Source: Oscillospiraceae bacterium (lineage in GTDB: Bacteria; Bacillota; Clostridia; Oscillospirales; Oscillospiraceae). From it: a stretch of 64,000 nucleotides of DNA. The notes beneath the pieces were generated by a model. It was not told the origin of the DNA, searched no databases, and saw nothing but the letters and a program-made list of their open reading frames with translations. Below, piece after piece: positions 1-9,394 of the stretch; within the stretch, counting starts at the first letter, position 1, and the number at the start of each line of letters is the position of its first letter. The stretch covers positions 62,001 through 126,000 of the forward strand of contig JAFRER010000021.1 in NCBI GenBank assembly GCA_017434755.1. The letters are read 5' to 3'. Position numbers and translations under genes: made by a program.

Positions 1-169
1 CACCGCTAATGTGATAAGTATTATTCTGATTCTTTTATGCTTATGAATCCCATCATTCAATTGTCTTTTCTCCTGACAGATCCGATAGTGTTATTCATCC
101 GACTGTCGTGAAAACAGGGTTTTTCCCGCTGTCTTCAGACACATTGAATGTTATTACTCCCAAGAATAA
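1..169. other. Window edge, non-coding
   Basis: No convincing coding region is seen here. A weak minus-strand hairpin at about 111-135 (ACAG-GGG/CCC-TGT around an A5 loop, with one bulge, followed by TTTTC) could end the leftmost glycosyltransferase transcript, but the stem is short and imperfect. The rest is AT-rich spacer. Confidence 0.4.
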
Positions 170-1177
170 TTACAAGCGCCCTAAGGCTTTTTTTGCAGTC
201 ATTGCGGTATTTCTGTATAGTTTATAGAAACGCTTATGCAAAAAAAACAGTCTGACTGCCCTGTTTCCTCCATATCCATACTTTTCAGCAATAGGTTCAA
301 CTCTTTTAAAATACCCTTGGACTTCATCTGAACGTTGGGCATCGGCAGTCAGTTTTTCCCAGTTATCAATCATCTCATGTATGAAAAATAGAATCTGCCA
401 TTTCCCCGCCGGATATTGGAACAGAGCGTGTGACTCCATAAACTCATCCGTCTTTTCCGAACTGATGCACATAGATCTTATTCTGTTGCAATAGTCGGGC
501 GCCTGTGTTATAGATCCCTTTCTGAATCTGCGATAGTAGAGAGGCTCATTGAGCACCCCGACCCTTTCACTCAGAGCAAGAAGCTCAATATGGAACAGAT
601 TATCTTCATTGATGATTCCTTCCTGAAATCTGAGCCCGTTATTCACAATCAGTTCTCTCCGGGAGATCAAGAGGCAGCAGCTCGGAAAAATATCATTATT
701 TCCAACGAACTTATGAAGGATATCTATTCCCTTATAAACTCCAGGATAATCGCCCATATACTTATAACCATTTTCACGTGACCAACTGTAGTCTTTCTCA
801 TGATCATGAAAGGTATAAGCAGAAAACTTCAAAACATCCAGAGCATTCCGGTTGACATTTGAGTACAGCTTTTCCAAGGCATCCGGAGCCAGGAAATCAT
901 CACTGTCAAGAAAATAAACGTACCTACCACGGGCCGCTGCAAGACCTGTGTTTCTGGCAGCGCTAAGCCCTCCGTTTTCGCGGTTTATGAGGATAAAATG
1001 GCTGTTTCTCTCTTCAAATCTCCCGGCTATCTCTCCTGAGTCATCTTCCGATCCGTCATTTACCATAATGACCTCGAAGTCGGAGAATGTCTGATTCTCC
1101 AGACTGGAAAGGCACTCCTCCAGATACTCGGCAACATTATAAACAGGGACAATAACTGATATGAGCGTATTATCCAT
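170..1177 (-). CDS. GT2 family glycosyltransferase
   Basis: Predicted cytoplasmic glycosyltransferase of family 2 (GT-A fold) that would add one sugar from a nucleotide-sugar donor to a growing polysaccharide. The 335-residue protein opens with ISVIVPVYNVAEYLEECL, has the nucleotide-binding VNDGSEDDS at about residue 39, GGLSAARNTG at 69 and the metal-binding DSDD at 91-94. The C-terminal third is variable, as is usual where acceptor specificity lies. The ATG is preceded by GGAGAGGG and overlaps the stop of the upstream GT2 gene, so the two are translationally coupled. It is the last gene of cluster I in view. Donor and acceptor cannot be read from the sequence. Confidence 0.9.
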   Translation of the reverse strand: MDNTLISVIVPVYNVAEYLEECLSSLENQTFSDFEVIMVNDGSEDDSGEIAGRFEERNSHFILINRENGGLSAARNTGLAAARGRYVYFLDSDDFLAPDALEKLYSNVNRNALDVLKFSAYTFHDHEKDYSWSRENGYKYMGDYPGVYKGIDILHKFVGNNDIFPSCCLLISRRELIVNNGLRFQEGIINEDNLFHIELLALSERVGVLNEPLYYRRFRKGSITQAPDYCNRIRSMCISSEKTDEFMESHALFQYPAGKWQILFFIHEMIDNWEKLTADAQRSDEVQGYFKRVEPIAEKYGYGGNRAVRLFFLHKRFYKLYRNTAMTAKKALGRL

Positions 1178-2204
1178 TTATCCCTCTCCGCAGCCTTCGA
1201 TAGATCCGATATGGGATCAGCACCAAATGATCCATCCTGTCTTCCAAATTCCAAACACAGATCAAGGCCCGGTCCTTCTGAAAACTTCCGGTAAACAAAC
1301 TCTGCCTATTCAAAGCTTTTTGAGCTGTCATGCAATTATTCTTTTCAGCTGTTTCCAGATACTCCTTTCCAACTCTTTCAAATGCTGCGGGATCATTCTT
1401 ATAGTAATTGAAATTCTTCAGATGCCTTTTTCTGCATATTCTACGCATTTCCGGATTGATCCCTATCTCCAGATCATAGGCCATGATCTCTCGTATCATA
1501 CACACAGCCAAATCTTCTCCGGCCCAGATCCCCTTATCGTTCTGGCGGTAGTCCGCCATACACTCACTAATAAAATACAGCGGTCCGAACTGCAAAAAAC
1601 TGTATGTGATCAGATTATCATTGAATGAATCCTGTATGAGATCCCACCGCAGGTCACTGATCCGGCTGCTTCTGAAAAGAATGGTATCTGTATGGAAGTA
1701 ATAGTTGCTCCAATAACGCTTTAAGGAATACTTTCCGCTTCTGCAGCTGTTTCCCGGTATAAACCCCACTCTATCAGGGGTATTCTCATTAAACATGCGT
1801 ATTCTGTGTGCACAGCCCACACAGTCGCTGTTTTCTTCTTTTTCCAGGATATCATACTGTTTCTGCAGTTTTTTACTGCTTGTCCAGTAGTCATCGCCGT
1901 CAAGGAAAATAAAATACGGAGCTTCAACCTGTTTCAGTATTGCAAGTCTGTTTCTTGAAGCCCTTGCTCCCTTGATGTATTTTTTCCCAGGTTCCCGATC
2001 CTGAACATGGATTGACAATCTGCCGGGATACTTGCTCTGCCATGCTCTGACTTTTTCAACAGTATTATCAGTAGAACCATCGTCTCCAACTATTACATTG
2101 AAAGGGAAGTCGGTTTCCTGCATAAATACGCTTTCCAAAGCTTGATCCACGTATTCTTCCTGATTATAAAAAGTAACAAGGACCGTGATCTTGTAATCGG
2201 TCAT
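1170..2204 (-). CDS. GT2 family glycosyltransferase
   Basis: Second GT2 enzyme of the pair at the end of cluster I. The N-terminus (ITVLVTFYNQEEYVDQAL, GDDGSTDNT) and FLDGDDYW, a DGDD variant of the DxD metal site, define the GT-A domain. The sequence around residues 60-90 is longer than in its neighbours. I place the start at 2204 (MTDYKITV) because GGAGAG lies five bases upstream; an in-frame ATG at 2225 has no ribosome binding site. The overlap with the next gene implies coupled translation. The acceptor is unknown. Confidence 0.88.
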   Translation of the reverse strand: MTDYKITVLVTFYNQEEYVDQALESVFMQETDFPFNVIVGDDGSTDNTVEKVRAWQSKYPGRLSIHVQDREPGKKYIKGARASRNRLAILKQVEAPYFIFLDGDDYWTSSKKLQKQYDILEKEENSDCVGCAHRIRMFNENTPDRVGFIPGNSCRSGKYSLKRYWSNYYFHTDTILFRSSRISDLRWDLIQDSFNDNLITYSFLQFGPLYFISECMADYRQNDKGIWAGEDLAVCMIREIMAYDLEIGINPEMRRICRKRHLKNFNYYKNDPAAFERVGKEYLETAEKNNCMTAQKALNRQSLFTGSFQKDRALICVWNLEDRMDHLVLIPYRIYRRLRRGING

Positions 2205-2249
2205 TTGATCTCTCCATCTGCTCATTCATTGTCCGTTAACGCTGCCCGG

Positions 2250-3965
2250 TCACGGCCAGCTTTCCGGTTTTCTTGCCATATAATAAGCTCCGCCCAGAGC
2301 GTCTCTCATCTCAAAGTAAGAAGGATGTGTTCTCCAAGGCCCATAAAAGTCCTCCAGCCCAAGCAGCCATTTCTCTGTATCAGGCAGGAATTCATCACTG
2401 CTGACATATGCATACTGTTTGCTGTTATCATAGTTTGACCTTCCCGCCATATAACATCTCTCCAGCCATGTCATCTGTGCGAGAATATCCAGTGATTCAG
2501 CAGTCGGACAGGCGCATATATTTAAATGCCGCAGTTGTTTGCATTCAAGCAAAGGCGAAAGATCGTGAACACTTGAGAACATTACTTCCAGAAAATACAG
2601 CTCTTTGCAGTCAGCCAACGGTGATATATCATTCAAGTTCGTGCCAGCGGCAATAAAGAAGCGCAGATTCGGCATGTATCTGCAAAACTCGCATTTTGTG
2701 ATCTCATTATGGCCAAGATCCAGTGCTACTATATCCGTGCAATACTTTAGAGGTGCTGCCGTATCATCGAACAGCCTGTATGCATATTCTTCTCCGAGTT
2801 GAAGAGAGGATATGAAATAAGTAGTATCGGTCCTCAACTCATAGCCCGGATTGCCGCGCTTCGGAGTTCCAAGAAACACTGTCCATACAAATCTGACATC
2901 ATCATACTTTTTATTGAGCGCATCCATCTTTTCATCATTGATGCCGCATTTGCACATGACCACTTTGCGCAGATTCTTCATGAGCGGTATTGCAGTCTCA
3001 ATATCTGAAGTATCGGAGATCTGTATCCCAGAGAAGTCTATCTCCTCATCAAGGGTCGAGACCTCTTTCCCGTATATCTCAAGCTGCCAGATGACATCCG
3101 CGTCAGGAAACGCTTTTATCACTTTATATATCTCTTCGTTTGAGCCGCGATACCCTGTAAAATCGATCGTTTCTACATTTTTGAACAGAGGAGCGATTTC
3201 TACCAGCCGGTCGATATCGACGTCACCGGTATTTGAGAAATCCAGCCTTTCTGTCGAACTGGATATCGATAGGCCAAGTTCTTCCATTGTAAAATCGAAA
3301 GAAATATCAGGATAGGTTTCCTGAAGAGAAAGCATTTCATCCGCTGAAAGACCGTCTTCCGAAAACGAAATCCTCTCTAATTGCGAAAAACCTCCGATTT
3401 TTTCATTCAGCTCGCTGAAGTTTACCGGTCCGTTAAGCGACAGGCTTTTCGTATCTGAAGAATAATAGTTTCCGTTCAGATCAACATCAAAATGAATATC
3501 TATATCCTTATACTGCTTTCCCAATTCGGAAAGCAGTTCCCATTCGGAGATACCGTCTGCATGTATTTCTTTAAGACCATTAAAATATGCAAATAACGGG
3601 AGGTCTTCTTTTTTTATTGAAGATATTGTGATACTCTCGCTTTTACTGCTGAAATCTCCGCAGCTCAGAGGGACGCACCATGTTATACTGCAATCCGGAT
3701 AACGCTCGTGCAGCCTTTCATAGTCATCCGCAGTTATTCCTGTTTCCTCGACGTTGATCGATTTAGGATCGGTAAACCTAAGCAACCGGGACACATTTAT
3801 CCTCTCGCCTTTGAGATCTATCTCCTGTGAATCTTTGGATAAAACTCTGCCTCCGATGAAACTGTATTTGGAACTCCCAAGCATAGCAGCCACTGCAAGC
3901 ACCAGGAGCAGAAGTACTGCAAGTACGATTATAATGGTCTTTCTTTTTCCTGTTGATTCTCTCAT
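2250..3965 (-). CDS. Membrane-anchored leucine-rich-repeat-like protein
   Basis: A 571-residue protein with an N-terminal basic stretch and one transmembrane helix (about residues 9-30). The large remainder is predicted extracytoplasmic and made of irregular LRR-like units such as NLRFFIAAGTNLNDISPLAD and QLRHLNICACPTAESLDIL. No catalytic motif is visible. The C-terminal half aligns by eye with the LRR lipoprotein at 49137-50390 (shared pattern: xYMPxLxxxI...LxFLE...DLSPLxEC...LxHLxI), so the two are paralogues at opposite ends of the locus. It sits between the deacetylase and two GT2 genes in cluster I. A role in binding or positioning surface glycan is an inference only. Confidence 0.75.
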   Translation of the reverse strand: MRESTGKRKTIIIVLAVLLLLVLAVAAMLGSSKYSFIGGRVLSKDSQEIDLKGERINVSRLLRFTDPKSINVEETGITADDYERLHERYPDCSITWCVPLSCGDFSSKSESITISSIKKEDLPLFAYFNGLKEIHADGISEWELLSELGKQYKDIDIHFDVDLNGNYYSSDTKSLSLNGPVNFSELNEKIGGFSQLERISFSEDGLSADEMLSLQETYPDISFDFTMEELGLSISSSTERLDFSNTGDVDIDRLVEIAPLFKNVETIDFTGYRGSNEEIYKVIKAFPDADVIWQLEIYGKEVSTLDEEIDFSGIQISDTSDIETAIPLMKNLRKVVMCKCGINDEKMDALNKKYDDVRFVWTVFLGTPKRGNPGYELRTDTTYFISSLQLGEEYAYRLFDDTAAPLKYCTDIVALDLGHNEITKCEFCRYMPNLRFFIAAGTNLNDISPLADCKELYFLEVMFSSVHDLSPLLECKQLRHLNICACPTAESLDILAQMTWLERCYMAGRSNYDNSKQYAYVSSDEFLPDTEKWLLGLEDFYGPWRTHPSYFEMRDALGGAYYMARKPESWP

Positions 3966-4004
3966 TTCGCTTACCCCGTTAATGCTTCCTGTGTTTTGTA
4001 TCCT

Positions 4005-5105
4005 TTAAGAAATAAAAAGTGCTTTAGATTCACCCGGCAACAGTTCCGCCATATACCATGCGGACCCATCCTTAAATACCGGACCGTCAAGGCCTTCGAT
4101 CTTTTTCCCGTAATCTCTTATCATAACCGTAAGGGGGTGGTCGAAGACCGAAGTGTCGATCCCGTCTGATCTTACAGCCAGAGAAAGATGAAGTTCATCA
4201 TTGCAGTTCACCGCAATAACACTGCAATGCTGTCTCTCGACAATATACTTGACCGCCTCTGTAAACTTTGCCGCCCAAAGCTGTCCGTTATCAGACAGCT
4301 CCTTTATTTCCGCAAGATGCTTTTCCGCGTCCTCTCTCAGTATGGTCTGATACCCGCCGTCTTCTTCATCGCTGATATTGTGCCACATTTCGATCAGCCA
4401 CTTTTTCTCCTTAACGGCATCTTCCAGCCATTTCTTTCTCGTTTCCCGAGCATCCGGGCCTGTCTGATCCATGATCCCCATGGTCTTCAGATTATACCAT
4501 TCACCGGGCTCCTCACCCTGATCCGGACTCAGATCATTATATCCTCTTGTTCCCTGTCGAACAGCAAGTATCCCGCTTTGCCGCAGCAGTTCATATCCCT
4601 TGGAGCACATCCGGTTTTCAGGGCAAACAAAGCAGATCTGTTCTGCGCCAAACCGCTTTTCGAAATACCTCTTGGAATGGATCAGTTCATGTGTCAGCCT
4701 TTTTGTGCTGGCAGCAATATCCGATCCGTTTTCCATACGGATATGGTTATAGGAATGATTGACAAGTTCCATCCGGGAATTATGGGTTATCGTTTTTTCC
4801 CACCATGCTTCATGCCATGCAACGTTAATAACCGCACCACCTATGGTAAACGGCATATCGTATTTGTTTGACAGGAAGTCGATCATTTTTCCGGTAGAAA
4901 AATGTCCGTCATCGGAGATTATTGTCACTATACCGCTTCTGTCCTTATATACTGGAGCAATATATGCTTCTGCCGGTGTACCGTTATCCGGTATATCCTT
5001 GCTGTTTGTCGCTCTTTGCAGCTGCGGCCTGCTTTTCCCGAACAAGTAACTGAATTGTATCAGGGTATTGCCTGTTTTTCTGATATACCTGTTCATAGCG
5101 GACAC
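4005..5105 (-). CDS. Polysaccharide deacetylase (NodB-like) family protein
   Basis: A 366-residue protein resembling carbohydrate esterase family 4. The region VTIISDDGHFSTGKMIDFL gives the motif-1 metal Asp pair, and NHSYNH at about residue 115 gives the H-S-x-x-H zinc motif 2. Members hydrolyse N- or O-acetyl groups on glycans. No signal peptide is evident, so it may act on a cytoplasmic intermediate or be a divergent member. I use a GTG start at 5105, directly after the upstream stop and nine bases from GGAG; an ATG at 5096 is possible but lacks a clear ribosome binding site. It lies directly downstream of the sugar-modifying fusion gene. Confidence 0.75.
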   Translation of the reverse strand: MSAMNRYIRKTGNTLIQFSYLFGKSRPQLQRATNSKDIPDNGTPAEAYIAPVYKDRSGIVTIISDDGHFSTGKMIDFLSNKYDMPFTIGGAVINVAWHEAWWEKTITHNSRMELVNHSYNHIRMENGSDIAASTKRLTHELIHSKRYFEKRFGAEQICFVCPENRMCSKGYELLRQSGILAVRQGTRGYNDLSPDQGEEPGEWYNLKTMGIMDQTGPDARETRKKWLEDAVKEKKWLIEMWHNISDEEDGGYQTILREDAEKHLAEIKELSDNGQLWAAKFTEAVKYIVERQHCSVIAVNCNDELHLSLAVRSDGIDTSVFDHPLTVMIRDYGKKIEGLDGPVFKDGSAWYMAELLPGESKALFIS

Positions 5106-6026
5106 TCAGTTATTCTCCGAAATATGCTTAATAAATTCATCATAGTCTCTTATATAATCCCCTGGATCATAATGATCAGATGCCGCAACGCAAAGGACCG
5201 AATCCTTGCAGATCCAGAGCATCTCCCTCCATGTCGGTTCTTCGATCAGAATGCCGACGGAAGGATCGGACAGTTCGATCTCCTCTCTGCCGTTTCTGTT
5301 TTCCAGTAAAAGCCTAATACGGCCGTACGGGCAAAACAGGAGCTGCTTGAGTTCCTTATGTGCGTGGAACCCTCGTCTGACCCCTTCAGGTACTTTTGAA
5401 ATATAATAAATGCGTTTTATCTCAAATGGTATATCGTCTGAAGCCTCGAAAAAAGAAAGCTCTCCCGAATCTATCGTGGGAATTGTTCTGATATGCACCA
5501 CTCTGCATCCCGCAACAGAATCGCCTATATCGAAGCTGTCGCCTTTCAGGACAGAATACCACCTCAAGCCTTCCATTCCCGAATAACGCGATGCTATTTC
5601 TTCCGGGATATCCACTACTCTGCCGAAATGATGCTTGTCATAGAACCTGAGCGCTCTGGTATTCTTTTCGGAAACACACCAGTATACGCTTTCAAGACCC
5701 ATTTGATCGAATGCCTGCTTCAATATGCTTTCCATGCCGTACCAGGCATAACCGCGTCCCATGGCCTCGCTTCTCACCGCTATGGCAAACTCAGCTTTTC
5801 CGTTATTAATGTGCTTAAGAGAAACTGTCCCCATATACTCATCTGTATCAGAGGCGATAGCGAGATTCAGATCACTGTATTCATTCTGACTGGCCATGAT
5901 AAAATCTTCAGCATCTTTAAGTGTCTTTGATGAAAAATCTGCATACAGATCTTCCGTAACGCTCTTATCATGCATCCATGAGAGCATTAGCGGTGCATCT
6001 TTAAGTTCCAGCTTTCTTAAATACAT
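5106..6026 (-). CDS. GNAT acetyltransferase / FdtA-type sugar 3,4-ketoisomerase fusion
   Basis: Two domains are visible in 306 residues. Residues 1-160 are a RimL-like GNAT acetyltransferase (acetyl-CoA loop around EAMGRGYAWYGM, then NTRALRFYDKHHF). Residues about 165-300 are a WxcM/FdtA-like cupin with the isomerase signature RRGFHAHKELKQLLFC. FdtA/QdtA enzymes convert dTDP-4-keto-6-deoxyglucose to the 3-keto isomer; the adjacent DegT enzyme would then transaminate C3 and the GNAT half could N-acetylate it, giving a dTDP-3-acetamido-3,6-dideoxyhexose. Whether the product is Fuc3NAc or Qui3NAc cannot be told by eye. Known WxcM fusions use a left-handed beta-helix acetyltransferase, so a GNAT partner is unusual. 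AGGAG precedes the ATG. Confidence 0.82.
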   Translation of the reverse strand: MYLRKLELKDAPLMLSWMHDKSVTEDLYADFSSKTLKDAEDFIMASQNEYSDLNLAIASDTDEYMGTVSLKHINNGKAEFAIAVRSEAMGRGYAWYGMESILKQAFDQMGLESVYWCVSEKNTRALRFYDKHHFGRVVDIPEEIASRYSGMEGLRWYSVLKGDSFDIGDSVAGCRVVHIRTIPTIDSGELSFFEASDDIPFEIKRIYYISKVPEGVRRGFHAHKELKQLLFCPYGRIRLLLENRNGREEIELSDPSVGILIEEPTWREMLWICKDSVLCVAASDHYDPGDYIRDYDEFIKHISENN

Positions 6027-6037
6027 ACAAGCTCCTG

Positions 6038-7132
6038 TCAGAATCTGTTGATCGCGTCGATCACATACTCTGTTTCATCATCTGTCATCCCGTAGTACAT
6101 CGGTATGCTGAGTTCTGTTGAACTTATCTCTTCCGCGACCGGCAGACTTCCCTTCGGGATATTGAGATCTTTGTAACATTCCTGCAGATGCATGGGAATA
6201 GGATAGTGTTTATTGGTCCCTATGCCTTTTTCATTCAGATACCGTTCCAACGCATCTCTTTCAGCGCATCTTATTGCGTATATATGCCAAACCGGCCCGC
6301 ATCCTTCCGGTACATACGGCTTTATGATCTTCGGATTGATAATGCTTTCCGTATACACCCGTGCGATCCGCTGTCTTTCTCTGTTCATCCGGTCGAGATG
6401 AGGCAGCTTTGCCGAAAGAAAAGCCGCCTGGAGCTCATCCAGTCTGCTGTTGTTGCCTTTATAAATATGATGATACTTATAATCCGACCCATAGTTGCCC
6501 AAGGCTCTTATTTTGTCCGCCAGATCAGCGTCATCTGTGACGACCGCTCCGGCATCGCCGAGCGCGCCGAGGTTTTTCCCCGGATAAAAGCTGAAGCCTG
6601 CCGCAATTCCGAATGTGCCGACTTTTCTGCCCTTATAGGAAGCGCCATGCGCCTGAGCGCAGTCCTCAACTACATAAAGACCGTATTTCTCCGCTGTCGC
6701 CATTATCGGATCCATATCGCAGGGCTGCCCGTACAGATGGACAGGCATGACTGCTTTTGTGTTCTCCGTTATCGCAGCCTCAATCCGATCCGGATCAATA
6801 TTGAAGGTCCTTATATCCGGCTCAACGAATACGGGCTTTGCTCCGACGTATGTCACTGCAAGCGCGGTCGCAATATATGTGTCTGAAGGGACGATTACTT
6901 CATCCCCTTCTTTTATGCCCAGAGCTTTCAGAGAAAGCATAAGGGCATCAAGTCCGTTTCCGACTCCTATGCAGAATTTTGACCCGCAGTAATCAGCAAA
7001 TGCTATTTCAAAACTACGGTCCTCACTCCCGCCGATATAGCGTGAGCTTTCAAAAACCCGTTCAAAAGAAGCACGTATGCTGTTTTCGAGTTCTCTCTCC
7101 ATCGGGAGAAAGGAAACAAATGGAATGTTCAT
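6038..7132 (-). CDS. DegT/DnrJ/EryC1 sugar aminotransferase (FdtB/QdtB-like)
   Basis: PLP-dependent aminotransferase of the sensory-box DegT family, 364 residues. Seen: [18 protein letters not shown] (cofactor phosphate binding), [11 protein letters not shown], and the PLP lysine in [14 protein letters not shown]. The family transaminates keto-nucleotide sugars; beside an FdtA-type isomerase the likely substrate is dTDP-3-keto-6-deoxyhexose. Start 7132 (MNIPFVSF) is eight bases from AAGGA; the ATG at 7141 overlaps that site and is less likely. The start overlaps the end of the upstream GT2 gene, indicating one operon. The dTDP-4-keto precursor must come from RmlA/RmlB, found only in cluster II of this window. 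Confidence 0.9.
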   Translation of the reverse strand: MNIPFVSFLPMERELENSIRASFERVFESSRYIGGSEDRSFEIAFADYCGSKFCIGVGNGLDALMLSLKALGIKEGDEVIVPSDTYIATALAVTYVGAKPVFVEPDIRTFNIDPDRIEAAITENTKAVMPVHLYGQPCDMDPIMATAEKYGLYVVEDCAQAHGASYKGRKVGTFGIAAGFSFYPGKNLGALGDAGAVVTDDADLADKIRALGNYGSDYKYHHIYKGNNSRLDELQAAFLSAKLPHLDRMNRERQRIARVYTESIINPKIIKPYVPEGCGPVWHIYAIRCAERDALERYLNEKGIGTNKHYPIPMHLQECYKDLNIPKGSLPVAEEISSTELSIPMYYGMTDDETEYVIDAINRF

Positions 7133-8256
7133 ATTGTGCATCCTTTATCAAATTGTCTTGACTTATCTCTGATTCTAAGCGCAACTTCTTTTGCAAGTTT
7201 TCTATAGTGAACTATCCGGTCCACTTTCTGTAAAGCATGAAGAGAAGAAACATTACCATCTGCATAAAACTTGAACTCATAATACATCTTTAGAGACCGC
7301 GGCCGTCTTTTTATACGATCAAGTATTTTGACGCATCTTATTACTTCATGACACTCTTTGGCAAAGAAGTTATAGTCAGAGATTTCTTCCTGCATGATTG
7401 TTCTAATTCTACCATAACTCAACTGAGGATCATTTTCTCTCGCTCTTTCCACTGCATTGTTCATAAGCTGAATGTGAATGATCGGATAATACTCTTTATA
7501 CAGATCAAATCCATTCAGCGACAGCAGATAGTTTTTCATCGATCTGCTCAGGTCATTCATTCTTTCAAACCCATAACAACACTTCTGCATGCCCATAACC
7601 GAATCACTATGCTGCAGATAATTATAATAAACCCCCGGAAGAAATGTGATCGAATCTGCATGCATCAGATAGCAGAAATTAAAACAGAGATCTTCGGCAA
7701 TAATAACACCATCTCTAAAAGACAATCCATTATCATGAATGATGCTTCTTTTATAGAAATGGTTCCAAGGGCTAAACCCTATTCTGAAATCAAAGAAGAC
7801 TCCGGCGAGAAAAAGAAACCGCTCATAATCACTTTCAAACAAAATAACCGTATCATTAAAAATATGTCTTTCCAGTTCTTCTCCCGAATCATCGACTTTG
7901 CGAAAGTTAATGGTAAGCAAGTCAAACCCTTCCACAGCTTTCAGTGCGGCAGCAAATAAGCCCTGTTCGATATAATCGTCGCTGTCAACAAAATAGATGT
8001 ATTCGCCCCGCGCATCTTTTATCCCGGCATTTCGCGCAGCTGAGGAACCGGAGTTCTGCTGGTGGATAACACGAACACGCTGATCTCTTGAAGCATATTC
8101 ATCACAAATAAGCCCACTGTTATCAGGGCTCCCATCATCAACAAGTATCAGTTCATAATCAGAAAAAGACTGAACAAGCACACTGTCTATGCAGCGCTCC
8201 AGATAGTGTTCAGCTTTATAAACCGGTAATATAACTGACAATCGCGGTTCGTTCAT
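7129..8256 (-). CDS. GT2 family glycosyltransferase
   Basis: A 375-residue GT2 enzyme: [40 protein letters not shown] and [12 protein letters not shown] give the complete GT-A nucleotide- and metal-binding set. The C-terminal 150 residues are rich in aromatic and basic residues without a clear transmembrane helix. GGAGTG lies four bases before the ATG, and the gene overlaps its neighbours on both sides by a few bases. It probably adds one residue of the cluster I repeat; the sugar is unknown. Confidence 0.9.
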   Translation of the reverse strand: MNEPRLSVILPVYKAEHYLERCIDSVLVQSFSDYELILVDDGSPDNSGLICDEYASRDQRVRVIHQQNSGSSAARNAGIKDARGEYIYFVDSDDYIEQGLFAAALKAVEGFDLLTINFRKVDDSGEELERHIFNDTVILFESDYERFLFLAGVFFDFRIGFSPWNHFYKRSIIHDNGLSFRDGVIIAEDLCFNFCYLMHADSITFLPGVYYNYLQHSDSVMGMQKCCYGFERMNDLSRSMKNYLLSLNGFDLYKEYYPIIHIQLMNNAVERARENDPQLSYGRIRTIMQEEISDYNFFAKECHEVIRCVKILDRIKRRPRSLKMYYEFKFYADGNVSSLHALQKVDRIVHYRKLAKEVALRIRDKSRQFDKGCTI

Positions 8257-9251
8257 AAATCACTCCAAGATCGGTGAAAGCCTTTTATTCTTTTATAGCA
8301 CCATTTTATTATTTTCGTGACGCCCGGAAATGCGAACAAATAATACTGCGGATGATCCTTGAGGGGAATACATTTTATACCATATCGAAGCAGTGTTTTC
8401 GCGGATTCTTTTTTCAGATAATCTATTGCTTTTTTTCTCTTATCATCTGTTACTGTTTCTGATTCTTCTATTAAGCCTGCATAGCGAAAACAAGAATTTA
8501 GAAGCTGTTCGGCGCTAAATGCGATTAAGTCCGCATTTCCCAATGCTTTAAAGAAAGAAGTTCGTTCCTCTAATGCCTCTATTACATCCAGCCGTTTTAA
8601 CGAAAAGATTTGGCTGGTAATACTTTCGCTATTTTTATAATAAAAATAAAGGGTCATCGGAACAAATGCGACGCCTCCAGCAGCATGAAGCAGTTTGTAT
8701 GTTAAAAACTCATCTTCATGAAGCTTTCCGACCGGATACCTGATACTTTGAAACAGTTCCTTTGCATAAAGCTTGTTCCATGCAACAACCGCCCTGACAT
8801 TGTTATTTTCAAAAAGCAACTCCCAGCGCATAACCTCTGCCTGATAACCAACATCATGCATTTGAACATGTTCGTTTATCTCCACATAATCGCATATACT
8901 GATCATCACACCGTTATCTGTAGCAGCTTTATAAAGGTATTCCAAATACCTCGGATGCACCCAGTCGTCACTGTCGATAAAGTTCAGCCACTGACTGTCA
9001 CTGTTTTCAAGCGCCCAGCCTATCCCTGCATTGCGGGCAGCAGAAAGGCCACCATTCTCCTGATGGATAACATGTATCCTTGAATCTTTCTCTGCAAACT
9101 CGTCGCAGATTTTCCCGCATTTATCCGGACTGCCGTCATCCACAAGCACAAGATCGAAGTCCTGGTATGTTTGCGCGAGTATGCTGTTCACACATCTGTG
9201 AAGATAAGGTTCAACCTTAAATACAGGTACTATAACACTTATTTCAGGCAT
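8253..9251 (-). CDS. GT2 family glycosyltransferase, paralogue of 11131-12126
   Basis: A 332-residue GT2 with [48 protein letters not shown] and FIDSDDWVHPRYLEYLY. It is strikingly similar along its length to the GT2 at 11131-12126, including NNVRAVVAWNKLYAKELF and GKLHEDEFLTYKLL, pointing to a duplication within the cluster. Start 9251 (MPEIS) is chosen because AGGGAGAAGG immediately precedes it; an upstream in-frame start would add 14 residues that do not fit the family. Confidence 0.9.
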   Translation of the reverse strand: MPEISVIVPVFKVEPYLHRCVNSILAQTYQDFDLVLVDDGSPDKCGKICDEFAEKDSRIHVIHQENGGLSAARNAGIGWALENSDSQWLNFIDSDDWVHPRYLEYLYKAATDNGVMISICDYVEINEHVQMHDVGYQAEVMRWELLFENNNVRAVVAWNKLYAKELFQSIRYPVGKLHEDEFLTYKLLHAAGGVAFVPMTLYFYYKNSESITSQIFSLKRLDVIEALEERTSFFKALGNADLIAFSAEQLLNSCFRYAGLIEESETVTDDKRKKAIDYLKKESAKTLLRYGIKCIPLKDHPQYYLFAFPGVTKIIKWCYKRIKGFHRSWSDL

Positions 9252-9394
9252 AACCTTCTCCCTGTCAAAACGATTATTCCCTGTTGTAAACAAAAAAGTA
9301 TACAGTAGTTCCGTACTTCAAAATGCATCGGAGATAATGTAATTGCTGTAAGTATTGCCATACATCACATTTAGATACGGAATTGTCTTTCTGT

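Noticed and set aside
4188-4871. A 227-codon plus-strand open frame in the deacetylase gene
   Set aside because: Antisense to a motif-bearing gene; composition is unlike the proteins of this window.
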